Shown: piece by piece, positions 39,420 through 48,053 of the stretch
How the letters are laid out: every line of letters starts with the position of its first letter
Position numbering within the stretch: position 1 is the first letter of the stretch
The notes under the pieces: generated by a model
The model's input: the letters and a program-made list of their open reading frames with translations, nothing else
Database searches by the model: none
Told to the model about the DNA's origin: nothing
Source: an uncultured Alphaproteobacteria bacterium
GTDB taxonomy: Bacteria > Pseudomonadota > Alphaproteobacteria > HIMB59
Reading direction: 5' to 3'
Assembly (NCBI GenBank): GCA_902616855.1
Contig: CACMUL010000006.1
Span: forward strand, 1 to 60,824
Length of the DNA: 60,824 nt
Position numbers and translations under genes: made by a program

Positions 39420-40038
39420 GGAATCAATATTAAATCGTTGTAAAACATACTCAGACCCTTTCCCTCATTGGGAGCTAGAATCCCCTTTAACAGATGGGCT
39501 CATAAAAGAACTTAATGATGTGGATATATCAGATGCACCTCGATCTTTTGACGGCACAAGAGCCGCTGATGCAGGTGGAGATGGGATAGATGGCAAACTG
39601 AGAGTATTTTTAGAAAGCGATAATTCAAAAAACTTGTCAAATGGTATGGGTTTAATTAATGATCTTAGGGATAAGGATGTTATTGAGTCTATACAAGAGA
39701 AAATCAAAAAAAATTTATCAAATAGCTTTATTAGAATTGAGTATATATCAGATCGTAAAGGTTTTTGGTTAAAGCCACATTTGGATATCAAAGAGAAATT
39801 AATGACAATGATGTTATTTATTAACACCTACGATGAATCAGAAAAACTTGGAACAGATTTTTATGATACTGATATGAATCTTGTTAAAACAGTTCCATAC
39901 AAACATAACACTGGTTATTTTTTTGCCTCTGGAAATAATACTTGGCACGGACTTGAAAAAAAAGAAATTAAAGTTGAGAGAAGATGCATGCAAATAAATT
40001 ATGTAACCTTCCCCACTAGCTGGCCAATAGATGGCTGA
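39412..40038 (+). CDS. 2-oxoglutarate/Fe(II)-dependent oxygenase-like protein
   Basis: A 208-residue double-stranded beta-helix protein. Probable iron ligands are H123 and D125 (KPHLDIKEK) and H179 (NTWHGL), with R190 or R191 as the 2-oxoglutarate anchor (VERRCMQINY). The N-terminal part (SFDGTRAADAGGDG) may shape the substrate pocket. It could be a prolyl-hydroxylase-like enzyme or act on a small molecule. It overlaps the genes on both sides by 8 bases (ELM1-like and trxB), so the three form one unit. Substrate unknown. Confidence 0.8.
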   Translation: MLKESILNRCKTYSDPFPHWELESPLTDGLIKELNDVDISDAPRSFDGTRAADAGGDGIDGKLRVFLESDNSKNLSNGMGLINDLRDKDVIESIQEKIKKNLSNSFIRIEYISDRKGFWLKPHLDIKEKLMTMMLFINTYDESEKLGTDFYDTDMNLVKTVPYKHNTGYFFASGNNTWHGLEKKEIKVERRCMQINYVTFPTSWPIDG

Positions 40039-40951
40039 TATCAATAACGTTATTATTATAGGCTCAGGACCTGCTGGATATACTGCTGCAATATATGCTG
40101 CTAGGGCTAATTTAAAGCCTATTTTAGTGAGCGGTTTTCAACCTGGAGGTCAACTCACCATAACCACTGATGTAGAAAACTATCCAGGGTACGAAGATCC
40201 TATCCAAGGACCCTGGTTAATGGAACAAATGCAAAAGCAAGCCGCACATGTTGGCACTGAAATAATCAATTCACAAGTAACAGAAGTTTTTTTAAACAAA
40301 AAAATTAAAAAATTAAATTTAGATAATGGCACAACTCTGAATTCCAAAACTGTGATAATTAGCACGGGAGCACAGGCAAGATGGCTAGGTTTAGAAAATG
40401 AGGCTAAATTTCAAGGTCATGGACTATCTGCTTGCGCAACTTGTGATGGTTTTTTCTTTAAAGATAAAGAGGTTGCTGTAATTGGTGGTGGAAATAGTGC
40501 AGCTGAGGAAGCATTATTTTTGACTAAGTTTGCAACAAAAGTTTATCTTGTTCACAGAAGGGATAAACTAAGAGCTGAAAAAATATTACAAGATCGATTA
40601 AAACAAAATTCTAAAATAGAGTTTATTTGGAATAGTGAAGTAACTAAGTTTATTGGCAATGATGATTTAGAGTCAATAGACTTGTTGAATAAACAAGAAA
40701 ATAAAATTTCAAATCTCAAAATAGATGGTGTATTTATTGCGATAGGGCACGATCCAGCAACACAATTATTTAAAGGTCAACTAAAAATGGATGAGGGTGG
40801 ATACATTATTACAGATCCAGATAGTACAAAGACCTCCATTGAAGGAGTATTTGCTGCAGGAGATGTCAAAGATAAGATTTATAGACAAGCTGTTACTGCT
40901 GCTGGTATGGGATGTATGGCAGCTTTAGAAGTTGAGAAGTATCTAGATTAG
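40031..40951 (+). CDS. trxB: Thioredoxin reductase
   Basis: NADPH flavoenzyme that reduces thioredoxin. The 306-residue protein has the FAD motif IIGSGPAGYTAAIYAARA, the redox-active C135-A-T-C138 in SACATCDGFFF, the NADPH motif VIGGGNSAAEEALFL and the C-terminal FAD block GVFAAGDVKDK. The ATG overlaps the oxygenase stop by 8 bases. Confidence 0.96.
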   Translation: MADINNVIIIGSGPAGYTAAIYAARANLKPILVSGFQPGGQLTITTDVENYPGYEDPIQGPWLMEQMQKQAAHVGTEIINSQVTEVFLNKKIKKLNLDNGTTLNSKTVIISTGAQARWLGLENEAKFQGHGLSACATCDGFFFKDKEVAVIGGGNSAAEEALFLTKFATKVYLVHRRDKLRAEKILQDRLKQNSKIEFIWNSEVTKFIGNDDLESIDLLNKQENKISNLKIDGVFIAIGHDPATQLFKGQLKMDEGGYIITDPDSTKTSIEGVFAAGDVKDKIYRQAVTAAGMGCMAALEVEKYLD

Positions 40952-40953
40952 CT

Positions 40954-41079
40954 TTAGCCTTGTCTGGCTTTCATTCTTGGGTTGGTTTTATTGATTACAT
41001 ATAACCTACCCTTTCTTCTAACCAGTTGATTATTCTTATCTCTGGTTTTGGCTGTTTTAAGAGAACTTTTAATTTTCAT
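40954..41079 (-). CDS. rpmJ: 50S ribosomal protein L36, type B (zinc-independent)
   Basis: A 41-residue basic protein beginning [20 protein letters not shown] and ending [17 protein letters not shown], the classic L36 pattern. It lacks the four zinc-binding residues of type A L36 and has the small insert of the YkgO-like type. Its stop lies 2 bases from the convergent trxB stop. It binds 23S rRNA in the large subunit. It is short and easily missed but its sequence is unmistakable. Confidence 0.94.
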   Translation of the reverse strand: MKIKSSLKTAKTRDKNNQLVRRKGRLYVINKTNPRMKARQG

Positions 41080-41118
41080 AATTTAATGTATTAGTAATTA
41101 ATAATAAGGCAGAAATTT

Positions 41119-41535
41119 ATGTTAATTAATGAAAAAATCAACAAAATTAAGGAAGATTTCTCATTTTTTGATAATTGGGAAGATAAATATCAATACCTTA
41201 TAGATTTAGGAAAAAAACTTCCTGATCTTGAGGATGTTTACAAAACTGAGGAATATCGTGTTCAAGGATGTACATCAAATCTATGGATGGTGCCTAAAAT
41301 CAATGATGGAAAAATCAACCTTTTAGGTTCAAGTGACTCTGTAATTGTAAAAGGTTTGTTTTATTTAGTTTATTTTACTTATAACGATGAAACCCCTGAA
41401 ACAATAATGAACACCCCATTATCTTTTTTTGAAGAAATTGGTCTTTCTACCCATCTCGGTCAATCAAGGTCTAACGGCCTTAATTCGCTGAGAAAAAAAA
41501 TAACATCTATAGCGACAGAATTATCAAATAAATAA
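41119..41535 (+). CDS. sufE: Cysteine desulfuration protein SufE
   Basis: Accepts sulfur from the SufS cysteine desulfurase for Fe-S cluster assembly. The 138-residue protein carries the acceptor C51 in EYRVQGCTSNLWM. Other family blocks are YQYLIDLGKKLP and the C-terminal GLSTHLGQSRSNGLNSL. It is divergent from rpmJ. The remaining suf genes are not in the window. Confidence 0.94.
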   Translation: MLINEKINKIKEDFSFFDNWEDKYQYLIDLGKKLPDLEDVYKTEEYRVQGCTSNLWMVPKINDGKINLLGSSDSVIVKGLFYLVYFTYNDETPETIMNTPLSFFEEIGLSTHLGQSRSNGLNSLRKKITSIATELSNK

Positions 41536-41570
41536 ATTTTATTGATAGTAAACTATGCTAATTTCTTCAA

Positions 41571-42128
41571 ATGAGTTTGATTAAATTAATTATTTCAATT
41601 TCATTTTTAGTATTTTCTAGCAATTTATATTCTAAGGAGGATGTCATCAATTTACAACTTAAAGACGGAATCGTCAAAATAAAGACCTTTGAAGACAAGG
41701 CACCAAAGCATGTTAAACAAATTACTGATCTAGTTGCTAAAGGCAGTTACGATGGGGTAGTTTTTCACAGAGTGATAGATGGTTTTATGGCCCAAACAGG
41801 AGATGTTCAGTTTGGAAATTCTAATTCAGATAATTATGATTTAAGAAGAGCTGGCACAGGTGGTTCAGGTAATAACATTGAAGCAGAATTTAATGACACG
41901 CCACATAAGAGAGGAACTTTAAGTATGGCACGTGCACAAAATCCAAATAGTGCCGATAGTCAATTTTTTATTTGCTTCGGTGATACTCCACATTTAGACG
42001 GACAATACACTGTTTGGGGAGAAGTAATCGAAGGAATGGAATATGTTGATGCAATAAAAAAAGGCGATCCTATAAAAAATGGTCTGGTAGACGACCCAGA
42101 TAAGATTATTAAAATGTGGATTGAATAA
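41571..42128 (+). CDS. ppiA: Periplasmic cyclophilin-type peptidyl-prolyl isomerase
   Basis: Catalyses proline isomerisation during protein folding. The 185-residue protein starts with a signal peptide (MSLIKLIISISFLVFSSNLYS), so it is exported. The cyclophilin core includes VVFHRVIDGFMAQTGD, GTLSMARAQNPNSADSQFFI and HLDGQYTVWGEV. The usual catalytic Arg and Phe-Met-Gln residues are present. It is convergent with the OmpA/MotB-like gene, 2 bases between stops. Confidence 0.93.
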   Translation: MSLIKLIISISFLVFSSNLYSKEDVINLQLKDGIVKIKTFEDKAPKHVKQITDLVAKGSYDGVVFHRVIDGFMAQTGDVQFGNSNSDNYDLRRAGTGGSGNNIEAEFNDTPHKRGTLSMARAQNPNSADSQFFICFGDTPHLDGQYTVWGEVIEGMEYVDAIKKGDPIKNGLVDDPDKIIKMWIE

Positions 42129-42130
42129 AT

Positions 42131-43414
42131 TTACTTTTGAGTAATTTTTAACTCAATTCTACGATTTTCTTTTAGGTTCTCTCTAGTATCTCCTAAGTTA
42201 ATAGGTTGGTATTCACCATATCCATTTGCTGATAATTTGTTGGCGGGGATACCTTGTTGAATAAGAAATTTTACAACCTCAAGTGCCCTAGCATGAGATA
42301 GTTCCCAGTTTGATGGAAATTGAGAGGTCGAAATAGGTATTTTATCAGTGTGACCATCTATTTGTAAGATCCAATCTAAGTCAGATGGTATTGAATCTGC
42401 AACTTCTATGATTGTTTTGGTAATAAGAGATAAAGCTATTCTTCCTTCTTCTTGAATATTTGCACTTCCGGAGTCAAATAAAATCTCAGATTGAAAAATA
42501 AATCTATCCCCTTTGATTTGAATATCGTCTCTATCAGCTAAAGACTCAGATAACTTGCCAAAAAATTCTGATTTATACTTTTGTAACTTAAATAATTCAC
42601 TTGTAAGTACTCTGTTTAATCTATCTCCTAACTCTCCAAGTTCTATCTCATTTTGAGCTATTTCAGCCTCTTTAGATTCAAGTAAGTTATTTAAGAGATT
42701 AATTTCATTACTAAGTATTTCAATATCCAAGGCTAAATTAGATATCAAATTTAGAGCATCATTTAGATCACTTGATTGTATTGCTGACTCCTCCTCTAAA
42801 GTAGATAATTTGCTTTGTAGTTCTTGTTTTTTATTCTCTGAGGAGCTTAATGACTCTAAAAGATTTTCGATTCTATTTTGTGACTCTCCAATTTGTCCAA
42901 CTAGCTCACTATTTTCACCACCAAGTTTTATTAAATCTGATTTTAATATTTCTTGTTGTTTATTTAATTCAGAAAGGTTTTGTTGAAGGGTCTCTCTGTC
43001 AGCTAAAGATAAAGATAGCTCGTCAGTAATTTTAGCAATTATTGTATTTAGTTTATCTATATCAAGTGCTTGGTCTTGAATAATAGTATCTTGAGCTAAA
43101 ATTTGAGATTGCTTAATAGATATCTCTTCATCAAGTTTTTCAATTAAATTTTGCCTGTCAATTAATTCAATCTCTTTATCAGTAAGTGTTACGTCTTGTT
43201 CTACAATAGTTTCATCTTGTATATCAATTGTCTTTTCTAAACTTTGTATTTGTTCATTTTTTCCTACTACAAGATCTCCTAAATAAACTTGAGCTACTGT
43301 GAATAATAAAACTATAAAAATTATAACCATCAAAGTAGATGCCAATACATCCACAAATCCAGGCCAAATTATATTTCCATTATCTGAGCTTTGAGTTTTA
43401 GAGAGATAGCTCAC
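42131..43414 (-). CDS. MotB-like protein with long coiled coil and OmpA domain
   Basis: A 427-residue protein with one N-terminal membrane helix (about 22-45), a coiled coil rich in Glu/Gln/Ile/Leu from about residue 50 to 290, and a C-terminal OmpA-like peptidoglycan-binding domain (ILFDSGSANIQEEG, D353GHTD357, ENRRIELKI). Asp22 at the start of the membrane helix (GFVDVLAST) is in the position of the proton-carrying Asp of MotB. It overlaps the MotA-like gene by 4 bases. No flagellar genes are nearby, so a non-flagellar ion-driven role is likely. Confidence 0.85.
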   Translation of the reverse strand: MSYLSKTQSSDNGNIIWPGFVDVLASTLMVIIFIVLLFTVAQVYLGDLVVGKNEQIQSLEKTIDIQDETIVEQDVTLTDKEIELIDRQNLIEKLDEEISIKQSQILAQDTIIQDQALDIDKLNTIIAKITDELSLSLADRETLQQNLSELNKQQEILKSDLIKLGGENSELVGQIGESQNRIENLLESLSSSENKKQELQSKLSTLEEESAIQSSDLNDALNLISNLALDIEILSNEINLLNNLLESKEAEIAQNEIELGELGDRLNRVLTSELFKLQKYKSEFFGKLSESLADRDDIQIKGDRFIFQSEILFDSGSANIQEEGRIALSLITKTIIEVADSIPSDLDWILQIDGHTDKIPISTSQFPSNWELSHARALEVVKFLIQQGIPANKLSANGYGEYQPINLGDTRENLKENRRIELKITQK

Positions 43415-44298
43415 TTTTTGTCTAAGTCTTTAATAGACTTGCTAACAGACTTAAGTTCTGCAATAACTTCTTTCCTTAAATCGTCATTGGAATTTTTCAT
43501 GCCATCAACTAAATCATCAAGCTTAGAAATAATATTTTGAGAGAAGTTAGTATTATCGAAGCTCTGATTAAATTTATTTGCATTCGGATTAGATCTGTAG
43601 AAAAGTCGAATTTGATTTTCACAGAATTCATAGTAATTCTGCTTTATGCCTCTAGTTATTATTTCATATAGTCCTAAAATCAAGGAGGTCACTAAACCGA
43701 ATAATGATGAGCTAAAGGCAATTGTCATTCCAGATAAAGGTGACTTTAGTCCATCTTTTAAATTATTAAAAAATACACCAAAATCTTGTTCTTCAACTGA
43801 CAGACTATCAATGACATTCGAAACACTACCTATAGTTAAGAGCAATCCATAAAATGTTCCTATAAGTCCTAAGAATATAGCTAAGTTGATAAGATATTTT
43901 GATATGTCACTTCCACTTTCAACAGTAGATAAAAGATCATCTAGTATCTCATCAATTGTTTTAGTAATACTTTTGTTAGTAGTTGTTATACCAAGATTGT
44001 TTGCAATAGATTTTGTTATTGGATAGTTATTTAAAGATGAGTCGTTTAACTTTAATTTTCCAAATGCCACAGAGTTCATAAATCGAAACTCGGAGCTTAA
44101 AGTGAATATTTTAAAGGAGTATAGAAGGAAACCAATTACAAGTGTTAGAAGAATTATTCCATTTATGTAAGGATTGGCATCAAAATAATATTTAATTTCC
44201 TCATATCCAATTACAAGTATAATCACTATCAAGATTGAAAATAATAAATATGCTAAAAAGTTTTTAGTCATCAAGCTAAAAATAAACGAATTTTGCAA
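43411..44298 (-). CDS. MotA/TolQ/ExbB-like proton channel protein
   Basis: A 295-residue membrane protein with helices at about 14-31, 45-62, 135-158 and 188-212. The last two match the MotA/ExbB core (IFLGLIGTFYGLLLTIGSV and GMTIAFSSSLFGLVTSLILG), with the conserved Thr in the GLIGTFYGL helix. A charged helical tail of about 80 residues follows. With the downstream MotB-like protein it should form an ion-driven stator unit. TolQ and ExbB are shorter, and MotA has a larger cytoplasmic domain, so this is a separate branch. Confidence 0.82.
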   Translation of the reverse strand: MQNSFIFSLMTKNFLAYLLFSILIVIILVIGYEEIKYYFDANPYINGIILLTLVIGFLLYSFKIFTLSSEFRFMNSVAFGKLKLNDSSLNNYPITKSIANNLGITTTNKSITKTIDEILDDLLSTVESGSDISKYLINLAIFLGLIGTFYGLLLTIGSVSNVIDSLSVEEQDFGVFFNNLKDGLKSPLSGMTIAFSSSLFGLVTSLILGLYEIITRGIKQNYYEFCENQIRLFYRSNPNANKFNQSFDNTNFSQNIISKLDDLVDGMKNSNDDLRKEVIAELKSVSKSIKDLDKK

Positions 44299-44326
44299 AT
44301 TAACAATTGGATAATTATTAATAAAT

Positions 44327-44812
44327 TCAGAAGTTTCTATTGTAAATCAAGTAATAATTATTTGTTCCAGGATTGACAGAGTCTAGGCCTGCATTAGATA
44401 TGTGATGAGACCCTATACCTAATCTAGATTCTTTAGAAATGCTAAAAAATAGATTAACTTCCGATTTAAACTGTAGTGCATTTCCTAAATCTTTGCCATC
44501 CCCATTACTGTAAATACCTGCTGATGAAGAAAGGTTAAGATAAATTAAATCTGCACCAATATTTGTTTCAAAACCCCCATAAAACATTGTTGCACTTTTA
44601 GCTGTAATTAAACCGCCAATAACAGGATTGATAGTTAAAATACTAATCAAGTCTATTTCATTATCAGATATATGATAATTTAGACCCAATAAATTTGTTG
44701 TATTATCATCATCATAATCATATGTACCTCCAAAAATAGAATAACTATTTGCTTTAATAGTTATGTTTGATGAAAGTACAAAAATAAAGAAACTTAATAA
44801 ATATTTTTTCAT
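44327..44812 (-). CDS. PagL-like lipid A deacylase-family outer membrane protein
   Basis: A 161-residue protein with a signal peptide (MKKYLLSFFIFVLSSNITIKA) and amphipathic beta strands, ending in an aromatic Phe as barrel proteins do. Near the C-terminus, RLGIGSHHISNAGLDSVNPG matches the PagL/acyloxyacyl hydrolase motif with the catalytic His-x-Ser (HIS). The acidic third residue expected about 12 positions after the Ser appears to be Asn in the NPGTN stretch. It may trim lipid A or be an inactive relative. It is downstream of tRNA-Val on the same strand. Confidence 0.65.
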   Translation of the reverse strand: MKKYLLSFFIFVLSSNITIKANSYSIFGGTYDYDDDNTTNLLGLNYHISDNEIDLISILTINPVIGGLITAKSATMFYGGFETNIGADLIYLNLSSSAGIYSNGDGKDLGNALQFKSEVNLFFSISKESRLGIGSHHISNAGLDSVNPGTNNYYLIYNRNF

Positions 44813-44846
44813 TTAAAAAATATACATCATCAAATTTAAAAGTAAA

Positions 44847-44923
44847 TGGTGGGCGTGACAGGATTCGAACCTGTGACCCCTTGCGTGTCGAGCAAGTACT
44901 CTAACCAACTGAGCTACACGCCC
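44847..44923 (-). tRNA. tRNA-Val (anticodon GAC) with C33
   Basis: A 77-nt cloverleaf with encoded CCA. The acceptor stem GGGCGTG/CACGCCC is perfect, the D stem is GCTC/GAGT, the anticodon stem CTTGC/GCAAG, and the T arm ACAGG/CCTGT with loop TTCGAAT. The anticodon loop is TCGACAC, which puts GAC at 34-36 and a C at position 33, where U is nearly universal. It lies between murJ and the PagL-like gene. Confidence 0.92.
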
Positions 44924-44978
44924 TCAAAAATAGGGATAGATATTTTTAAATTAAATTAAAAATTAGTAAATAAAATTC

Positions 44979-46499
44979 CTAATTAAATTTATTCAATTGC
45001 AGAATTAATTTTATTTCATTTAATTTAAGCCGATTTAGTAATAAAAAATATATTATCAAACCAATGAGTATTTGAACAAATAAATCTAAATAAATGTTAA
45101 AACCTAAAATTTTTTTTAATATTAATATTGAAATAACCATAATAATTGCACTAAATAAAATTTTTAATAGCTTTTTAAAATCAAAAATTAATAATTTTTC
45201 ATAAAAACTCGCGAAATTTTTTCTTAGAAAAAAAATTTGGATAAATAAGTTTAACCATATACTCACAGCACCAGATATAGCTAAACCCAAAACACCCATG
45301 GGCCTGTAAAGAAGAAAACATAAAATAAAATTGCATATAAATGTTGGGACAGCTGCTTTAACGGGATACTCAACTTTTTCATAAGAATAAAAAACTTGAT
45401 TAAAAATTCTAGCAAGCATATATCCTGGTAATGAAAAAGAATAGACTAGTAAAATCTTAGATGTTATCAACACATCCTCATTATTAAATTCACCCCTGCC
45501 AAATAAAGCTCTAATAATATCTTCACTTAGAATAAAAATACCAAATGCACTTGGGATAGCAAAAAGAAAGCAAAATATTACTGTCTCATTGAAAGCTTTA
45601 GAATTTTTACTTTCATCAGAAATATTTTTGCTTAAATAAGGCAAAAGTGTAAAAGACATTGCAACTGCTATGAGAGCAAATGGTAAGTCAATAATTCTAT
45701 CAGCATAGTAAATTTGACTTATAGCACCCCCACCCACTAAAGATGCAAATAACATTGAGATAAAAATATTTAACTGAACAATACCAGAGCCCAGTAAAGA
45801 ATAGAGAAATCTCCTAAAAAATTTTTTAAGCTCTCTAGATAAGACTTTAAAACTACTTAATCCAATACCCCAAAATATTTTTATTGTGCCTAAATTGATA
45901 AACAAAAGGATCAATTGAGTGAGACCAGCTATTATCATAGACCAAGCAAGTGCAAAATGAGAGTTAGACTTGAAAGACAGCAAAGCTACAATCATAAAGA
46001 TATTTAGAACTACTGATAGGAAGGATGGTAAAAAAAATTTTCCTTTTACATTTAAAACAGAACTCAAAACTGATGATAAAGTAACAAATATCAAAAAAGG
46101 AAAAGTTATAATTAATAACTGATTTGCTAATAAAAATTGACTTTTATTTAATAAAAATCCTGGTGCTAAAATTGATATTACTTGCTCAGTAAATAAAAAT
46201 ATTAAAAAAGATAAAAATAAAGTAATTACAAAAAAAAAATTGAAAACAATCCAGATAAAATCATTTGCAGATTTTGCATTCATTTTTTCTTGGTATACAT
46301 ACAAAGGAATAAATACACTATTCATTGAACCCTCAGCAAAAATTCTTCTAAATAAATTTGGTAATCTGTAAGCAAAGAGGAATGCATCTGACATCAAATT
46401 GGCACCTAAATAATTTGCAAAAAGTATGTCTCTAATAAATCCGGTTACACGAGATCCAAAAATATTTGATGAAATCTTTGAAAAATTACTGATTTTCAT
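44979..46499 (-). CDS. murJ: Lipid II flippase MurJ
   Basis: Flips lipid II across the inner membrane. The 506-residue MOP-family protein has about 14 membrane helices. The N-terminal signature SRVTGFIRDILFANYLGANL, then SDAFLFAYRLPNLFRRIFAEG, is typical of MurJ, including the arginines needed for transport. It lies 5 bases after the DsbA-like gene on the same strand. Confidence 0.95.
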   Translation of the reverse strand: MKISNFSKISSNIFGSRVTGFIRDILFANYLGANLMSDAFLFAYRLPNLFRRIFAEGSMNSVFIPLYVYQEKMNAKSANDFIWIVFNFFFVITLFLSFLIFLFTEQVISILAPGFLLNKSQFLLANQLLIITFPFLIFVTLSSVLSSVLNVKGKFFLPSFLSVVLNIFMIVALLSFKSNSHFALAWSMIIAGLTQLILLFINLGTIKIFWGIGLSSFKVLSRELKKFFRRFLYSLLGSGIVQLNIFISMLFASLVGGGAISQIYYADRIIDLPFALIAVAMSFTLLPYLSKNISDESKNSKAFNETVIFCFLFAIPSAFGIFILSEDIIRALFGRGEFNNEDVLITSKILLVYSFSLPGYMLARIFNQVFYSYEKVEYPVKAAVPTFICNFILCFLLYRPMGVLGLAISGAVSIWLNLFIQIFFLRKNFASFYEKLLIFDFKKLLKILFSAIIMVISILILKKILGFNIYLDLFVQILIGLIIYFLLLNRLKLNEIKLILQLNKFN

Positions 46500-46504
46500 T
46501 GAGT

Positions 46505-47380
46505 TCAGGAAAATTCTTTTTCCAAAATCTCAGTAATTTTATCAGCATCTATATAGCCTGGAATTATTTGATTTCCAATTATAGTTGCAGGTGTTCCAGT
46601 AAATTTAAATTCATCAGCGTAACTTTTATGAATTGATAGCAAATCTGATACCTCTTGTGAGTCCAAATCATTCTTTAGAATGTCAAGATCAACACCTCTT
46701 AAAAACAAGTCAGCCAAAATATCCTCCATTTTTGATTTTCTCTCAGTAGAATATAAATAATTATGGACAACCTTAAATTGACCTTGTAAGGAGGCAGCTA
46801 TTGCCAACTTAGTCAATTCCTCTGAAAAGTTCCCTAAAATCGGCATCTGTATAATAACAAGTTTTAATGAATTATCGTTCATTACATTTATTAATTCTTG
46901 ATGGAATTTTTGACAATAACCACAATTATAATCAACAAATTCATAAATAACTTTTGCAGAATTTAAGTCACCCAAATACATAGGATGATTTGCAAGATTT
47001 AAATTATTTATACTTGAGATATTTTTTTGATTAGTTCTTTCTTGTTCTAATTTATTCTGCTCTAATTGATATTCTCTAAGAACACTTAAGATATAATCTG
47101 GATTTTCCTTTATAAATTTTTTAATATTTTGATCAAATTCCTTTTTTGTAAAATACTCATCAAAATTTACATCTTCTTTTTTTAAATAAGAGCTAAGATC
47201 TGGTTCGATAATATTATTTGACTCTTCATCAAACTGTTTATTTGCTATATTTGATGAAACAAAATTATTTTTTTCTAAAAAAATGTAAAAATATAAAGTT
47301 GTAAAAACTATTATTACAAATAGAAAAATCAAAAAAATATTTAGAATATTAAATTTCTTTTTTTTAACGTAAATACCCAT
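46505..47380 (-). CDS. Membrane-anchored DsbA-family thiol-disulfide protein
   Basis: A 291-residue protein with an N-terminal membrane helix (about 12-34), a helical ScsC-like N-terminal segment (FDQNIKKFIKENPDYILSVL), and a DsbA-fold domain. The active site is C153-G-Y-C156 in DYNCGYCQKFHQ, and the cis-proline loop is FTGTPATIIG. It probably acts in the periplasm as a disulfide isomerase or oxidase. Its ScsC-like segment suggests oligomerisation, by analogy. Confidence 0.88.
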   Translation of the reverse strand: MGIYVKKKKFNILNIFLIFLFVIIVFTTLYFYIFLEKNNFVSSNIANKQFDEESNNIIEPDLSSYLKKEDVNFDEYFTKKEFDQNIKKFIKENPDYILSVLREYQLEQNKLEQERTNQKNISSINNLNLANHPMYLGDLNSAKVIYEFVDYNCGYCQKFHQELINVMNDNSLKLVIIQMPILGNFSEELTKLAIAASLQGQFKVVHNYLYSTERKSKMEDILADLFLRGVDLDILKNDLDSQEVSDLLSIHKSYADEFKFTGTPATIIGNQIIPGYIDADKITEILEKEFS

Positions 47381-47435
47381 GAGAAAAATATATTATTTGA
47401 CTATTACTGTAGTGTAAATAATTTTAGCATTTAGA

Positions 47436-48053
47436 CTAATCGCTTTTACATATAGAGATAAATTTACCATTTAAACTATCTTGTTTCATTAAGCTGAAAT
47501 TAGAGTAATTCAAAGATTTGATTGAGTTATCAAATATTATCTCTTTTGAGGTATCTGATACTGAGATATGGTGATTGTTAAACTCAAATAAATAAGGATA
47601 TCCCCATATTAAATAATATTCCGTCTCTAACGAAGTTAAATTACTGAAACGTTTTAGATCTTTTTGTATTTCCTGTTGGTTGAGTGTTTTTCTAAATAAA
47701 TCAAAATGTCTCATTATATCATTGCACAAAAAATCAAATTTTTTATTTGTATTCATTTCTAGAGCAAAGACATTTTTAATTTTTTTTAAGCCTAAGACAT
47801 TAAATACTTCTTTATAAGATTTATTCTGATTAGTTAAAAAATACTCTTGAAATGAATTTTTAAGTTCCTCTTCATTATAAAGGTGGCTTAAATAAAAAGG
47901 AGCTTTAACTGTATAATGAAGACCATACTTAGATAATTCAAGACTATCAAATTTTAAATCATACTTTAAAAGTAAATTGTCAACTTGATCAATAAATAAT
48001 TTATTGGGTATAAGGAAAATTGAGTAGCGAGGAAATTGAATATAATTATCCAT
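47436..48053 (-). CDS. DUF1045 family 2H-phosphoesterase-like protein
   Basis: A 205-residue protein with two H-x-[ST] motifs of the 2H phosphoesterase fold: H46-Y-T48 in YGLHYTVKAPFYL and H162-I-S164 in NNHHISVSD, plus WGYPYLFEF. DUF1045 members are usually found in phosphonate (C-P lyase) operons, and no such gene is in this window. It overlaps the Gate-domain membrane gene by 8 bases, so it probably acts with it. Substrate unknown; a cyclic phosphate or nucleotide is a reasonable guess. Confidence 0.72.
   Translation of the reverse strand: MDNYIQFPRYSIFLIPNKLFIDQVDNLLLKYDLKFDSLELSKYGLHYTVKAPFYLSHLYNEEELKNSFQEYFLTNQNKSYKEVFNVLGLKKIKNVFALEMNTNKKFDFLCNDIMRHFDLFRKTLNQQEIQKDLKRFSNLTSLETEYYLIWGYPYLFEFNNHHISVSDTSKEIIFDNSIKSLNYSNFSLMKQDSLNGKFISICKSD

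Noticed and set aside
40954..41079. Missing zinc ligands in L36 as sign of zinc saving together with DnaG
   Set aside because: Type B L36 without zinc is common in proteobacteria, so it does not by itself support zinc scarcity.
42131..44298. Zorya-type phage defence (ZorAB) reading of the MotA/MotB-like pair
   Set aside because: The adjacent genes are a cyclophilin and a PagL-like protein; no ZorC, ZorD or ZorE is present and the context is core, not a defence island.
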